64,000 bases of DNA from Agroathelia rolfsii (Eukaryota > Basidiomycota > Agaricomycetes > Amylocorticiales > Amylocorticiaceae). The translations under genes were made by a program, and so were the position numbers. The stretch spans positions 4,154,001 through 4,218,000 of the forward strand of contig JABRWF010000001.1 in NCBI GenBank assembly GCA_018343915.1. Direction: 5' to 3'. The notes below the pieces were generated by a model that saw nothing but the letters and a program-made list of their open reading frames with translations, did not search any database and had not been told where the DNA came from. Every line of letters begins with the position of its first letter. The first letter of the stretch is position 1. Positions 24,160 to 35,897 of the stretch are shown piece after piece.

Positions 24160-24253
24160 CTATAAACAGCCAATGGCGCGGTGGACCGTATTTCAGCCAA
24201 TCGGAATGCTGCCATATCACGTGGTCACTGTCAATGCTGCTTAATTTAGCCAA
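24160..24253 (+). repeat. Duplicated CCAAT-containing block, copy B
   Basis: Begins CTATAAACAGCCAATG, then CCAATCGGA, GCCATATCACGTG and ATTTAGCCA, paralleling 21789-21884. It sits about 340 bp upstream of the secreted protein gene, so it may act in its promoter. CCAAT is the core bound by the Hap complex. Confidence 0.55.
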
Positions 24254-24381
24254 GGCGTGCAATTGTGCTTTGTTCCGTTGTTGGACAAGGATAATAAGCC
24301 AGAGTCGGCGGATTGATTGACCACGATGCTGCTATTCATCGATGCCGTGTATATGCCTTTAATAAAACCACACATCTGCTG

Positions 24382-24389
24382 TTATAAAG
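24382..24389 (+). promoter_or_regulatory. TATA box of the secreted protein gene
   Basis: TTATAAAG lies 200 bp before the ATG at 24589, with a pyrimidine-rich stretch between, a usual fungal core promoter and leader layout. Confidence 0.5.
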
Positions 24390-24588
24390 CCTCAGGGCCA
24401 CCCCAGATACTTACGCACTCTCGCCTCGGTCGTGTCCTGCGTTCTTAATCTCTCTTCCTCTCATCCTTTCTCCTTCTCTCTCCTTCAAGCCTGCGGCTTT
24501 GAAACGACCCTTGCGATCAGGCATCGCCCTCACACTCCTTGCTTTAATATCCTTTACGAGATCCTCTTTATTGTTCAATATTTTCGAT

Positions 24589-26031
24589 ATGAGATACTCT
24601 ATTTTCATCGCTCTATCTCTGGCCGTATCTACCTACGCACGTCCCTTGCGTCGTAGCAGTTTCGCTCTGCAGAACGGCGAAGATGCCATCGCTCTCAAGT
24701 ACGTCCTCTATCTATGTTTGATTGACATTTGGTCATTTATCCGGTCATTTGTATAGCAACAAGTTCAAGACTTTGAGCGCCAGCTCCACCTGCACTAGCG
24801 GTGAGACGGCTTGTGTCGATGGTAAATTTGCACAGTGCAATGCGGGCTCGTTTGTTCTCACCGCATGTGGCACCGGTGAAATGTACGTTGTATGCGTGTT
24901 ATTTCATTCAGTTACTCACCTTTGTTTTGATCAGATGCGCTGCGCTTCCTCTAGTCAACGCTGCTGGCACGAGCGTCACTTGTACTACGCAACAGGATGT
25001 CGACTCTAGAATTGCCGCGACGGGTGCCACATCCGCCAGCTCAGAAAATTCTACCTCATCGGTAGCTGATGCATCCTTGGCTGCCACTGTGACGGCGACA
25101 GCCACAGTCACCGCGACTGGCGCTGCATCAACATCGGCCGCGAAATCGTCATCATCTTCCTCTGAGCTTCAGAGTTCCACAACCCTCGACTCGTCTGTGA
25201 TCTGCTCCAACTTTGCCCAGAATGGGCAAGCAAACGTGTCTGAGGCTGGCCAGGTCGCCTCGCTCACGTCGACGAACAATTTTATCAACTTGTATGTGTC
25301 TTCATATCGTCATCTGACAGCCTGTCATATTTAATCTCCCGATCGTTACTCAGCTGCGCCGGCCAAACACTGACCAATGGCCAACAAATCACTAAAGGAT
25401 CGTGCAACCCGGCGCCGATGGGCCAGATCCCTTCCACCACCTCCCAGCCCTCCACTAAATTCACATCGCCAAAGAACCTCGACACTTTGACGGCCAACAC
25501 GACCTTCACCATCACGCTCGCCATCGGTGGTATCGAAACCGGCAACTTCGTCAACCCGGACACCAACTACTTCGCAGCGCCGCAACAGCTCAACTCGCAA
25601 GGGCTAATCATCGGCCACTCGCACGTCGTCGTCGAGGCCCTCGACTCGCTCACGCAGACGACGCGCACGGATCCGACCAAGTTTGCGTTTTTCAAGGGGC
25701 TGAACGCGGCCGCTGTGAATGGGGTGCTTAACACGACCGTCCAGGGTGGCTTGCCAGAGGGCTTCTATCGGCTGGCGTCCATCACGACCAGTGCGAATCA
25801 TGTGCCGGTTCTGGGTCCCGTGGCGCAGCATGGTGCGTTTGACGATGCGGTTTATGTGAGTGTTTATGCATTCGAAATGTCCTGTATCGTGATTGGGGGT
25901 TGTTGACTATATACCTCTTTTCCCATCGGATGTTACAGTTCACTGTTAAGGCTGCATCGGACGCCTCGGCCGCCAAGTCCACCATCACCATCACGCGCAC
26001 GAAGACGGTGCAGCCGACTGCGACTGCATAG
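24589..26031 (+). CDS. Secreted protein with CBM19-like N-terminal module
   Basis: Five exons: 24589-24698, 24757-24882, 24935-25291, 25354-25855 and 25939-26031, all GT-AG. A signal peptide (MRYSIFIALSLAVSTYA) is followed by a short Cys module, CTSGETACVDGKFAQC, FVLTACGTGE, CAALPLVNAAGTSVTC, which resembles carbohydrate-binding module family 19 (chitin-binding). A Ser/Thr/Ala-rich linker follows, then a conserved C-terminal domain (VICSNFAQNGQANVSEAGQV, NPAPMGQIPS, FTITLAIGGIETGNF, AFFKGLNAAAVNGVLNTTVQ, PVLGPVAQHGAFDDAVY). Such proteins are abundant in Agaricomycete secretomes and some databases mislabel them as ribosomal protein S17. A cell-wall or extracellular role is likely. No catalytic residues are recognised. 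The Met heading the signal peptide is preferred over the in-frame Met at 24499. Confidence 0.85.
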
Positions 26032-26510
26032 AGGAACCTTCTCTTTCACTCCTGACCTTTTCCTAATGTCGAGGTCCTTATTTCTTGGGTGGCAGCTCCT
26101 GGAGGGCTCTATCTCTCTCTTGCATCGTGTGGCTTCATTCCACGACATGTCGACGAGTTAATGACGACAGCGATGAATGAATTGACCTGGTTTGGCCTAA
26201 TCCAACTGATTGCAATGTATCAATAGCACAGTTACTAGTACATGTACTAGCATTCGATGTATCATAGCATACTCATTGTACACACTCGCATATCTATTTA
26301 TTTGCTGGGTTAACCAATAAATTGACATGATTTTATGTATCATGTTAAATTTGATTTCCTCGTGAGATCCCTTCTTCCCTCTTCAATCGATTGGTTATCG
26401 CCGACAACCTTCTGGTCTGACATCAATAAAAACCGATACCAGTACATTTACGTTCATGCAATACCATATACATATTACTACTAACTTCAATGACCGCCCG
26501 ATGTAGCCCT
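26032..26510. other. Convergent 3' region
   Basis: Lies between the secreted protein gene (plus) and the first UCH gene (minus). AT-rich, with no coding signal or element recognised. Confidence 0.5.
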
Positions 26511-27833
26511 TCAACGACCAACGAGCGCCATCATATTAAACTGCAAACTTTTCGAACTTGCTACGAGTGTCTTCACGTACTTGGCCGTATCCTGCACAAA
26601 AAGAAACAGAGGATCAGAAATAATAAAAAGAGAAAATAACATATACATCCTTATGATAGCGATTAACACTCACTCTAAGTAGATCCGTACACTCCCCCCG
26701 ATCGACGGGGCCTGCACGATCCCCATCAAGCTCAATGAGCCGCATCGTTCGCGTCGGCGTCTCGCTTGTGCGCGCGGCGAACTCGGGTGCGGCGACGAAG
26801 CACGTGAAGTGCAAATCGGTGTCGAGATTGGGGGGTACGGCGCTCTGACCTGCCGCGGCCGTCGTCGAGTGAATCTCTTCCAAGAGGGGCGTCGTTTCGA
26901 GGATGTGGGCTCGTTCGATGGGGGTTTTACCTGCATGCAGTGTGTTGTTCGGATGATTATTGGAGTTAGGTACGAGAATAGTAGTACGTACCCTGACATT
27001 GTTCGATCAGTTTTTCGAGCACACTTTCGGGCGCCAAGGTGACGTCGGACTAATTTGGATCGTTTTTGGTAGAAAATTTAGGGCGCAGGATATGAGAAAG
27101 GGCGGGAACGTAAATGCGGATATGTATATACATGTAAAAAGATCTCCGAGACGTACATTTCCAAGTGCATGGAGCAAGCCCATAGTCCCACACGCGTTGT
27201 TTATCTGTTTCAAAACGTTATTTATTGTTCTATCCGAGAACGGTTAACGCACAGTCTGTTTGATGAAAAGGATAGTGGGATCGACGGGCGTCTGTTTCAC
27301 GAGTGTGGCATCTTCTTCTTTGTATCGCCGTTCGTATTCTTCCGTGACTGGAAAGAGTAGGATGACGGCTGGTTGGTGTATGAACAGATTGTTGAGTTTC
27401 TTACGAAGGGTGATAAAATGCACAGGAAGGAAAATACGCAAGAACCTTTCACGGGCTGGGGAACCATGTCGAGTAGCTGGTCTCAACAGCATCATTGTTT
27501 CCAAATGGACGAGAAACGCGAAGTCAGATTGCAGTAAAAGTCCAGGATATCAATTAGTGATTACTACCTCGTCCTCCAAGCCATAGACGTCCTCAAAGTG
27601 CGCCTGAGAAGTGACCAATCCTGCTCTGAATGCCCACTGTGCTTGGGATCCAGGGGCGTGAATGGACTATGGTGAAATGCTAGCAACTGGGACGGGGCAA
27701 GACATACGTCATTCATGACCTAGTGTAAATAACCAGTACGAAAGTAGAATTAGCATGGCTAATGGTATGCGTTCGGAAGGAGGTAATTGACATCTGGATT
27801 GCTTTCCAATGGGACCCATTTCGGGGGCGCCAT
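26511..27833 (-). CDS. Ubiquitin carboxyl-terminal hydrolase, UCH (C12) family, copy 1
   Basis: A multi-exon gene for a protein near the usual UCHL3/Yuh1 size (about 230-250 residues). In order: MAPPKWVPLESNPD, VMND, FEDVYGLEDE, a loop around MVPQPV, AVILLFPVTEEYERRYKEED (start of exon approximate), QTV then NNACGTMGLLHALGN carrying the catalytic Cys with the oxyanion Gln before it, LHFTCFVAAPEFAARTSETP with the catalytic His, and RLIELDGDRAGPVDRGEC with the catalytic Asp. It ends FNMMALVGR. UCH enzymes cleave small adducts and peptides from the ubiquitin C-terminus and help process ubiquitin precursors. All triad residues are present, so activity is expected. A paralogue with the same exon layout lies 445 bp upstream (28279-29581). 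Start Met and stop agree between the two copies. Confidence 0.9.
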
Positions 27834-28278
27834 GATGTTGTCGAAGATCGTGAGTAGCACTAATGATTGTTTCCGAAGACTTCGAGTCGGAGTGATCATG
27901 TATCATGACGTAGACGAATCAATATTGCGGTGTATTGGTGCTTCCGCTACAGGAATAAAAAAATGGCAATACCGGTAGCATGATATAAAATGAATATGAT
28001 GCTCAAACATAAAGAAATATGGCTATTAGTGAACCGGGTTAATATGATCCCAAAAACGGCGGTCTAAGGTGCCTTTACAAGCTGGGCAAATTGAAGCGGT
28101 CACCCTATTAATCTGACGCAGTTGTATGCCTATGTACAACTCCCTTATCGCGTATGCGGTAATGATACAGCCAAATTTAATTGGAGATACGAAGCAAAAG
28201 CATACATTGGGAAAATTTGACACGAGACACCATTACTATCAACTTTCGTGACTGATCCACCCGATCCATCAACATGCA
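27834..28278. other. Spacer between the tandem UCH genes
   Basis: This 445-bp stretch is the promoter of copy 1 and the 3' flank of copy 2. No element recognised. Confidence 0.5.
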
Positions 28279-29581
28279 TCAATTGCCAACAAGAGCCATC
28301 ATGTTAAACTGCAAGCTTTCCGAGTTTGCTACGAGCGTCTTCACGTACTTGGCCGTGTCCTACAAACATAATAGAAAGTAGAATAAAAGAAAGAATCAGA
28401 ATCAACAGAGCATAAAAATCAAAATACTTCTAATCAGCACTCACTCCAAGCAAATCCTTACATTCTCCTCGATCGACAGGGCCTGCACGGCGTCCGTCCA
28501 GCTCAATGAGGCGCGTTGTTCGCGCCGGCGTCTCGCTCTCGCGTGCTGCATATTCAGGTGCGGCGATGAAGCACGTAAAATGTAGGTCGGTGTCAAGATC
28601 GGTAGGCACAGCGCTTTGGCCTGCCGCAGCCGTCGTCGCGTGGATTTCGGCCAGGAGGGGCGTCGTTTCAAGAATTTGGGCGCGTTCCGCAGGAGTTTTG
28701 TCTATATTTGTAGAAAAGAGCTGGTTCTCTTATAAAATTACGGTAATGGAGCGTACCCTGGCATTGTCCAATTAGTCGCTCAAGGACACTCTCGGGCGCT
28801 AATGTGACACCGGACTAATATAATTCATTTTTAGTCGAAAGAGAAAATGCATGGTGTGTGTAAATAAGGAAACTTGAAGTTTGCCTAGGACGTACGTTTG
28901 CAAGTGCATGGAGCAAACCAATGGTCCCACACGCGTTAGATATCTGTTACAATACAGTGTGAGTTCATGAATTGATTCCATTTATCTTCTCAGCATGAGA
29001 AAACAGGTGTACGGTTTGCTTAATATAAAAGATTCTGGGATCCACAGGTGTCTGTTGTGCGAGCATAGAATCTTCTTCTTTGCGTCTCCGTTCGTAAGCA
29101 TCCGAGATGGGAAAGAGCAGGACAACAGCTGATTGATGTATAATAAGATTACTGTGCTCTTGTGTAGAACGATATAAAGAAAACAGAATTCAAGAACCTT
29201 TTACGGGTTGAGGAACCATGCCGAGTAGCTAATCGCAGCGGTGTCATAATTTGGATAGAGGGAAAATGCGAAGTCAGGTTATAATAGAAGCCCGGGAAAT
29301 CAATCACTACTACCTCATCTTCCAAGCCATAGACATCTTCGAAGTGTGCTTGAGAAGAAATCAATCCAGCTCTGAATGCCCACTGTCCTTGGGTTCCAGA
29401 TGTATGCCATTGAATGAACTATGGCAAAATACTAGCAGCTTGAATGGACAAGACATACATCATTCATGACCTAGACACATAGTAATGCTGAGTCAGAATC
29501 ATTATGCTCGTTAATAGTTATCGTAAGAAAGCTACGGACATCAGGGTTACTCTCCAGTGGTACCCATCTCGAGGATGCCAT
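28279..29581 (-). CDS. Ubiquitin carboxyl-terminal hydrolase, UCH (C12) family, copy 2
   Basis: Same gene structure and strand as copy 1. It opens MASSRWVPLESNPD and continues FEDVYGLEDE, AVVLLFPISDAYERRRKEED, SNACGTIGLLHALAN (catalytic Cys), TLAPESVLERLIGQCQ, DLDTDLHFTCFIAAPEYAAR (catalytic His), LIELDGRRAGPVDRGEC (catalytic Asp), ending FNMMALVGN. The substitutions relative to copy 1 are mostly conservative, and the LDGRRAGP form is closer to the usual family motif than the LDGDRAGP of copy 1. Synonymous and intron differences are many, so the duplication is not very recent. Both copies look intact. Whether they differ in expression or substrate cannot be read from sequence. Confidence 0.9.
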
Positions 29582-30244
29582 GTTCTTCGAATTATGTACG
29601 CCAAAGATCGTAAGTAAGAATGAAGATAATGACTGAAGCTACTGAAGTACTGAAGACTTGGAATCTGATGACTCGTTCTACGATATCGATGCTTCCGTTC
29701 CGCCTCCCCATGGAACTAAGAAAATCTGCCCCAGCTTTAGTCACTGGCTAACCCCTAGTTTAATATCCAATCAATATGCCACGTGATCTCTGAGTAAGAT
29801 ATCAACAACTAGAGTATAATTATTATGATCGTGCCAGTGTATGCACTGACGTTTTGTGATTTCATGCATCCAATTTGGCCTAAATGTATATATGGACACG
29901 GAAGTACTTGGAAAATATGAACATGGAGAAACGTACACATGATGACTCCAAGTAGAAGCGAATAAGATATCACGTCGAAGTTATTGTAATCTGTAAACTA
30001 CCACTGTGACTGTAGTATACGGCGAGCCTACTGTGAGGAATTCATATGAGGTAGTAGCGAAAAGATCCTGCACATTATGATAATGATGACTCCTTACTTT
30101 ATAGTGGTAAAAAGGCCTACATGTTCAAGCTTTTTAGTATGTCATTTTCTGTGAATCAAGCACGAGCGAGCTAACTGAAGTGCGAGCTAATTTGAGTAAT
30201 AATATGTGCTATCAGTATAGTTCAGACTCAGAGTTGTGTTGGTA

Positions 30245-30467
30245 TTTTGAATCCGAATGTTTGAGACGCCTTGGCAAGCGTCATCAATCCGCTTTTGTCT
30301 TGGTTCCGTACTCGGTGCTCTTTCTCTTCCGTGAAATTTTACTGTTGTGTTAGCATAAAAACATGTAGATTTTACTCGATGTACCGTATGCGTTTGTACC
30401 CCTACCACGTAGTCAATACAGCGTGTTACCCGGATTAGGCTGCGTGCGTGTCGAATTTTAACCAGTT
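30245..30467 (+). repeat. ~224-bp dispersed repeat, copy 1
   Basis: Shared ordered blocks with 41707-41930 include TTGAATCCGAAT, GTCTTGGT, TACATGTAG-type and ACTCGATGTAC motifs, ACCCCTAC..CGTAG and TTAGGCTGCGTGC. Identity is about 75-80% by eye, same orientation. Non-coding. Confidence 0.65.
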
Positions 30468-32700
30468 GAAGCTATCTATAGTCATACCTTTTGAAGGCTC
30501 TGCTTCCTCTTTACGTATTCAATGAGGTGCTAACTTGAAATTTTCAGGATAGTGGGACTATATACATAGATATTTGAGGATCACAAAAATAGAGGAGCTC
30601 AGGTTAGAAATGCCAGTGGTGGCCACCAAGACCTCAGAAGGGTATGGCTTTAGGCAGGACTATATTTCGTTTACTTAAAAATTAGATTTCATGGGATGCA
30701 GTGTGTATCGATGGTCCAAGAATAACCACAATATGACCAAAATAGTTAAAAAGACAGCCCATGGGAGCGTCAGAGCAATTATTCGGTCGTTTCGGATTAG
30801 GAATCAAGTAATTATATAGCCACAAGATCCAAATCGAAAGTCCTTGGATAGATCGAAGGAACAGCAATGTATGCCACATTTGTTAGTGGTACCAGCTATT
30901 GCCTAGAGATATTATGGCTTGAATGACACTCAATGAAGACTAAATATAATGAATTGGTTTATGTTACACAATAGCTCACCCATATTGGTATAGCTATATC
31001 ATGCGACTTCGATGTAAAAAGACACTGAAATATAATATACACCGACGGATCATGCTGATAAACAATGTAGCATGTTGCGGGCTTGTCACCTTAAGAAAAC
31101 ACCACCGCTGCATGGTGCAGTTAACAAGTTGATTATGTATTATCCTGAAAAACTGCCCTGAGTGGGAATACTCAACTAGACAGAGCCTCTACCAGTGAGA
31201 AGCTTGGACGGCATTAGCAACGATTGTTGTTGCAGGATAGGATATAGGAAAATCCCATTCGAGTTACCATACCCGTTAGAGCACAGACTCAAACTATAGT
31301 GGATGTATGCGCGTTTCTTAAATTCCTAGAGTATGAAGAAGGCATTTCAGTGTTGAAAATATTATGCAGCATAATGTAACATACCAACATGTTACTGGCA
31401 TGATGACACCGGTCAAGACCGGAGATACACTTGACGGTGAGGCAATTGTTTTGCTGGGATGCCAGTGCTGCCGTCTATGCAAACTAAGACATCATAAGAT
31501 GCAGCAAGAGATATCAGAAGAGATATTCTATCAGCTGAGTTGACAGAGCAGCGGCAGGGCTAAAGTTGATGTCCTTGATGGAAGCAAAGCAGGAAATGCG
31601 ATTCAGAGGTGGGGTGGCGGGATAGGTGGAGAAGGGAAGGAAGAAATGGGCAGGAAGCAACGTAATGACAAAGCTGTGTAACCCCAAGAAATGTGGTACG
31701 AAGTGTATAATATCAGAAGCCGCCTTCCTCATATTGGCGGATACGAAACGAGAGAGTAATCAATGTGAACCAAAATCACACAGTTCAAGAAACGCAGAAC
31801 AGATTCCGGTACACAATGGAATGTAGAGAAAAGATCTACAGATTACTAACAAACCAATCTAAATACAAGAAAAGGGCCTTGAAGAAAAGTATAGTAAATG
31901 CAACGTGGGAAAAGAGGAAGAAACCTCCCTAATCAACAGAGAGAGTAATGAGTTCTGTACTAGGGAACAGAGGGATTTAGTGAGTAGGGAATAATACTGA
32001 GGGGGACGACACATTGTTAATGATGTCGAACCCCCCAAGGATGTATTTTCGAACCTCACACGAACCTCACGCGCAGATGTGTGTGAATGCATTCCCCTCT
32101 GTGGATAATTACTCTCCCGAAACCGGTAGCACTTAAGGTAGGGCATAGACCCTTGCCGCTTCTAGCAGAGGTATAGTATCGGTAATACCGGCCCTTATTA
32201 TGGGGGTGAATTAGCTCCCCTTACTTACACCTCAAACGCTCCACAAATAATCAAATAAATAGTGTACTTTAAAGGACGCCAGCAGATGAAATTATAGCAT
32301 TAAAAGTTAAGCACTACGCTTAGCCGATGATGCATTATACTTGGCAAGACAAGCACTATCGGATCGGATGGGAATCCGAATTCCCTGCAAGTCATATATA
32401 GTAATAAGATTGAGAGTTCGCGGGCTACAAAGAGCCTGGAAAAATATTTTAAGCAATGTCCGCTGGGGTCCCTTGTAGTCCCAGTGCCCGTTTGAAACAG
32501 TTCAAATGGTTCTCTGGCATTTCGGATATTAGTCTATATTAATACTGGTGTTAATAGACCCACTTGACTTACAATTCGCCTCATTTCAAAGTCAGTTTCA
32601 AGTTGAGACGTCGCATTTTTGATTTAAATATCATTATTGTGGTGCCTGGACATTATGCATCATGTATCATTGGTGTATTCTCCTTGTGATATGCACTACT

Positions 32701-32800
32701 GTCGAACCCCTGCTAGCTCATACACCTGTTTATCTTTAACCCCTCATGTCCGATAATGTCTTTGCGTAGCAAAGTCGGTATGGGCTAATAGGGGTTCGAC
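32701..32800. repeat. 100-bp MITE-like element, 23-bp TIR
   Basis: The left end GTCGAACCCCTGCTAGCTC (and onward to 32723) matches the reverse complement of the right end at 20 of 23 positions by eye, the first 11 exactly. The interior has a smaller hairpin around a GACTTTGC/GCAAAGTC-like stem (32752-32778). No clear target-site duplication is seen. Confidence 0.6.
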
Positions 32801-33078
32801 TATACTAGTAACAAAAACCGCGCTTATGGTCCGATGGGATATTCAAAATTTTCTTCGGATGCAATAGTGTTATATTGGTTAGCAGAGGCCCGGGACGTTA
32901 CATGCTAGGGCTGCAAAGTAATTGGATTGATTGGGGTTTTATTAGTCCAATTCACTTCTTAATGTAACATCAGGGAAGGGATGAACTATTTCTCTATTCT
33001 ATCACCGCTTCTTTCTAGCATGTGATCCGAGACCTCGTAAGATTTGCCTTTGGTAATTTATGCAGTTTCAGACAAGAG

Positions 33079-33086
33079 CATAAAAG
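33079..33086 (+). promoter_or_regulatory. TATA-like box of the O-methyltransferase gene
   Basis: CATAAAAG lies about 90 bp before the ATG at 33170. Confidence 0.4.
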
Positions 33087-33169
33087 GGAGTGCGTATGCT
33101 AATGATCCTGTAATATCCCAGAGTCGTTCGTTGAATTCCCTGGAGATTTCACTTTACTAGCAGCTTGCA

Positions 33170-35131
33170 ATGAATATCATGGAAACATCTGACCTGGATT
33201 ATCTGCAACACTCCATCAACAGTGCAATAAACAACTTACGCGATGAGATGCGGTCCCAGAATCTCCCACCCTTCAAGTTGTATGCGGCTGAACCACACCC
33301 TGTGGACAATCCTACATATCTTCTAACAGCCAGAATGCATGAATCTCGAAAGTTGTTACTGGGTAATTTCCTTGAGGCTTTTTTCTTGTTGGCATCAGGG
33401 TCTAACTTTGCAACAGCAGCCATGGTGTGTATACAACCATTTATTACAGCTATGGTAAATTTTCTCATTTCTAGCACCAGGGGCAGCTGAAATCACTTGT
33501 TCAAGTTCCATTTGAGCAGGTTGTTGAGCAAACCTGTGCTGTATATGATAGTGCGGCCCTTGATATTTTTGTGCGCTGTGGGCTTGCAGATATTCTTCTG
33601 CGACGTGACTCGGAGTATGGATGTAATGCAGCAGAATTAGCAGCAACGGTTGGCATTGACCATGTCAAGCTAATATCCATTCTGCGACTTTTATGTGCAC
33701 AAGGCTGGCTTGTTGAGCTAAAAGAGGGTTACTATTCTCTTTCTCGTGTGGGCCTTGAGCTTTGTGAGGGGAAGAATGGTTATAAATGGGCATTGTAGGT
33801 CTGGAGTTGGAATCGGAAAGGCTCAAGGTGCACTAACCACTCACTAGAACGCCAGGAAAACTCAAGATTGCTAGTGCTCTTTATAGCCAAATTACGCACG
33901 AAAAGTGGAAATATTCTACTTCCCCTGAGGAAACGGCTTTTCAATTGTCACATGACACATCTTTGAGCCTTTTTCAGTATCTTGAATGTAATCCTTTAGA
34001 GCTGAAACAATGGGCTGCTTCAGTTAAGGTAAGAGCAATGTTTGCTCAGGCTTTCACTTTATGGATACAATCTCACAACGTATCATCTAATAAAAGACCA
34101 TGGGGGATATATCAGAAGCAAGCATCCTTCAAGATTATCCATGGTCCAAACTAACCTCTACATTAATTGTTGATTGCGGTGGAGGTCAAGGACATCTTTC
34201 TGCTTCTCTGGCAAGACTGTAAGACATTCTATAGGGAGTTCAAAGTTATTGTCGCATAGGTGCCTAACCATGCTTATTCAGTCTCCCTCAGACAAGATTT
34301 GTAGTACAGGATCTCCCAGAAGTTATACCTATTACGCAGCTAAGCCTACAAGCAGAAGTGCCAGATATTATGTCCCAAGGCCAAATAACTGTAGAGTCCC
34401 ATAATTTCTTCACTAGGCAACCACACATAGAGCATGGTACAACGTATCTTTTCCGACACATTTTGTAAGTGTCAATCATATCAACCTTGTAAAGAGTTCA
34501 AATGGATTCAATCCGAGTCTGTCCCTTAGGCATGATTGGCCTGATAACGACTGTGTGAGACTATTTATCCCGGCTGGAAGATTCGCAATTTTTGACTGAT
34601 TTTATTTTTTTCTAGATTAAGATTCTTTCTAGCTCTCAACCCCAGCATTCTGAAGTACTGTCTTTGGTTTGTTTTCTTACATAGTATTGCCGTGCTAATT
34701 CAAGTGAACAGTTTAAAATTATCATTATCGAGTTTATAGTTGAATCCGCTGCCTTCATAGGCACCAATGCTACACCCAGTACATCTCCGTGTGGTCAGTT
34801 GGATGCCTTAAAAGGCACGTATGTTTATAAACCTATAGAACCACCAGCATGTATACCAAAGAGCTTCGGTATCTCTCACAAAATGTCACTTGCACTTGGC
34901 ATCCACATGATGGGCGTTTTTAATGCACGGGAAAGGTCATTAGTAAGTTGTCGTACTTCAATTTATAAGATCAAATATTGAACGGGAAAAATGACATTGC
35001 AGGCTGAATGGAGGCAGATTATAGAGGCCAGCGGTTTATTTATTTCATCTGTGTACCCAACTCGTGGACGCTTGTCTTTAATAGAGTGTTGCCCTAATCG
35101 AAGCCGTATGAACCTACACTCCTGTATTTAG
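33170..35131 (+). CDS. SAM-dependent O-methyltransferase (COMT-like, family 2)
   Basis: A multi-exon gene for about 430 residues. The N-terminal dimerisation/winged-helix part reads LKSLVQVPFEQVVEQTCAVY, LDIFVRCGLADILLR and GIDHVKLISILRLLCAQGWL. The Rossmann core has the SAM-binding motif TLIVDCGGGQGHLSASLARL (34160 on), FVVQDLPEV, and the COMT-type motif HDWPDNDC (34533-34556). The tail has FKIIIIEFIVESAA, MSLALGIHMMGVFNARERS and EWRQIIEASGLF. The intron at 34029-34096 (68 nt) restores frame into MGDISEASILQDYPWSKL. Such enzymes methylate hydroxyls of small aromatic or polyketide metabolites with S-adenosylmethionine. The substrate is unknown. The A-T-R reductase begins 1.56 kb downstream on the same strand, which suggests a shared pathway. 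Confidence 0.85.
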
Positions 35132-35897
35132 CTACCTCATTTGGTTTCTACTAGACAACATACGATATCTTGAGTTTTCGAGTCAATGAATCATATTGTC
35201 ATTTGTCTAGGCATATAGTATACATCCTTTCTGGACTAAAAGAAAACAGTGGGCATGCGTCGATAGCATAATAACAGCGCACGGAAGGCAAATATCTCCG
35301 CTACCACTGCTAGTAGATCCAGTGTAGGAAGAGAATAGGACAAGACTAATGTGGACAGCATGGAAAGACAAAGTAAAAGGAATAGTAAGAATAGCAAAGT
35401 TCATGAGCATGAGGAAAACGGAGGGAGCCGGGGGCAGTGGAGGAAACGGGAGTCATTCAACAACGAAGACAGCAATGGTAAAGCTGATGACGATGACATC
35501 GAGGACAGAAAGGGGAGATAACGGTAACAAGACAGCATGGGGAGAGTGACAGAGAGGCAGCAGAGTGCTGGGGAGAGCGGTACAGTCGGGGGATAGCGCA
35601 GAAACCGAGTGAAAGTGGTGTAAAGAGAAGGGGATACGGTACAGACAGATGGGAACATGGAAAGGGACGGCTCATAAGACAAGACGGTCTTGTCAGGTCT
35701 GACGCGAGGGCGACACTGACACGGAGATATGCTCCTGCCGCTCCGATGCTTAGCTGCTTCCGACCATGCGTCGCAAACCTGTGCTGACTAAGAGGAATCT
35801 GTTCTGTTTGTATCGCGCGTGTGGGTGTAAAATTTCACAACCTTATTTAATGTTGACCTTGACTCGGAACCGCGCATGCGGTCTGGTGGTTGTCAGT

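Larger units (their letters stand above)
23619..24588. other. Divergent intergenic region
   Basis: Lies between the NLR relic and the secreted protein gene. The right part is promoter: duplicated CCAAT block (24160-24253), TATA box (24382-24389) and a pyrimidine-rich leader before the ATG at 24589. The left part (23682-23900) has an open frame on the minus strand without recognisable domain. Confidence 0.5.
29582..33169. other. Gene-poor AT-rich region with repeats
   Basis: About 3.6 kb without a supported gene on either strand. It carries the first copy of the ~224-bp dispersed repeat (30245-30467) and a 100-bp inverted-repeat element (32701-32800). A purine-rich tract lies near 31560-31680 and short local hairpins near 32160-32230. 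It forms the left boundary of the reductase/methyltransferase locus. Confidence 0.5.

Noticed and set aside
32299..32400. Resemblance to 5S rRNA (GTTAAGCAC..GCTTAG, then CGGATGGGAATCCG).
   Set aside because: The spacing and the remaining conserved 5S boxes do not fit and no full-length molecule can be laid out. It may be a very old relic or chance. A covariance-model search (Rfam 5S) would decide.
34081..34120. Apparent frameshift at a G5 run in the O-methyltransferase (frame needed for DISEASILQDYPW is shifted).
   Set aside because: A 68-nt GT-AG intron at 34029-34096 with a good AAG/GTAAGA donor restores the frame without any mutation.
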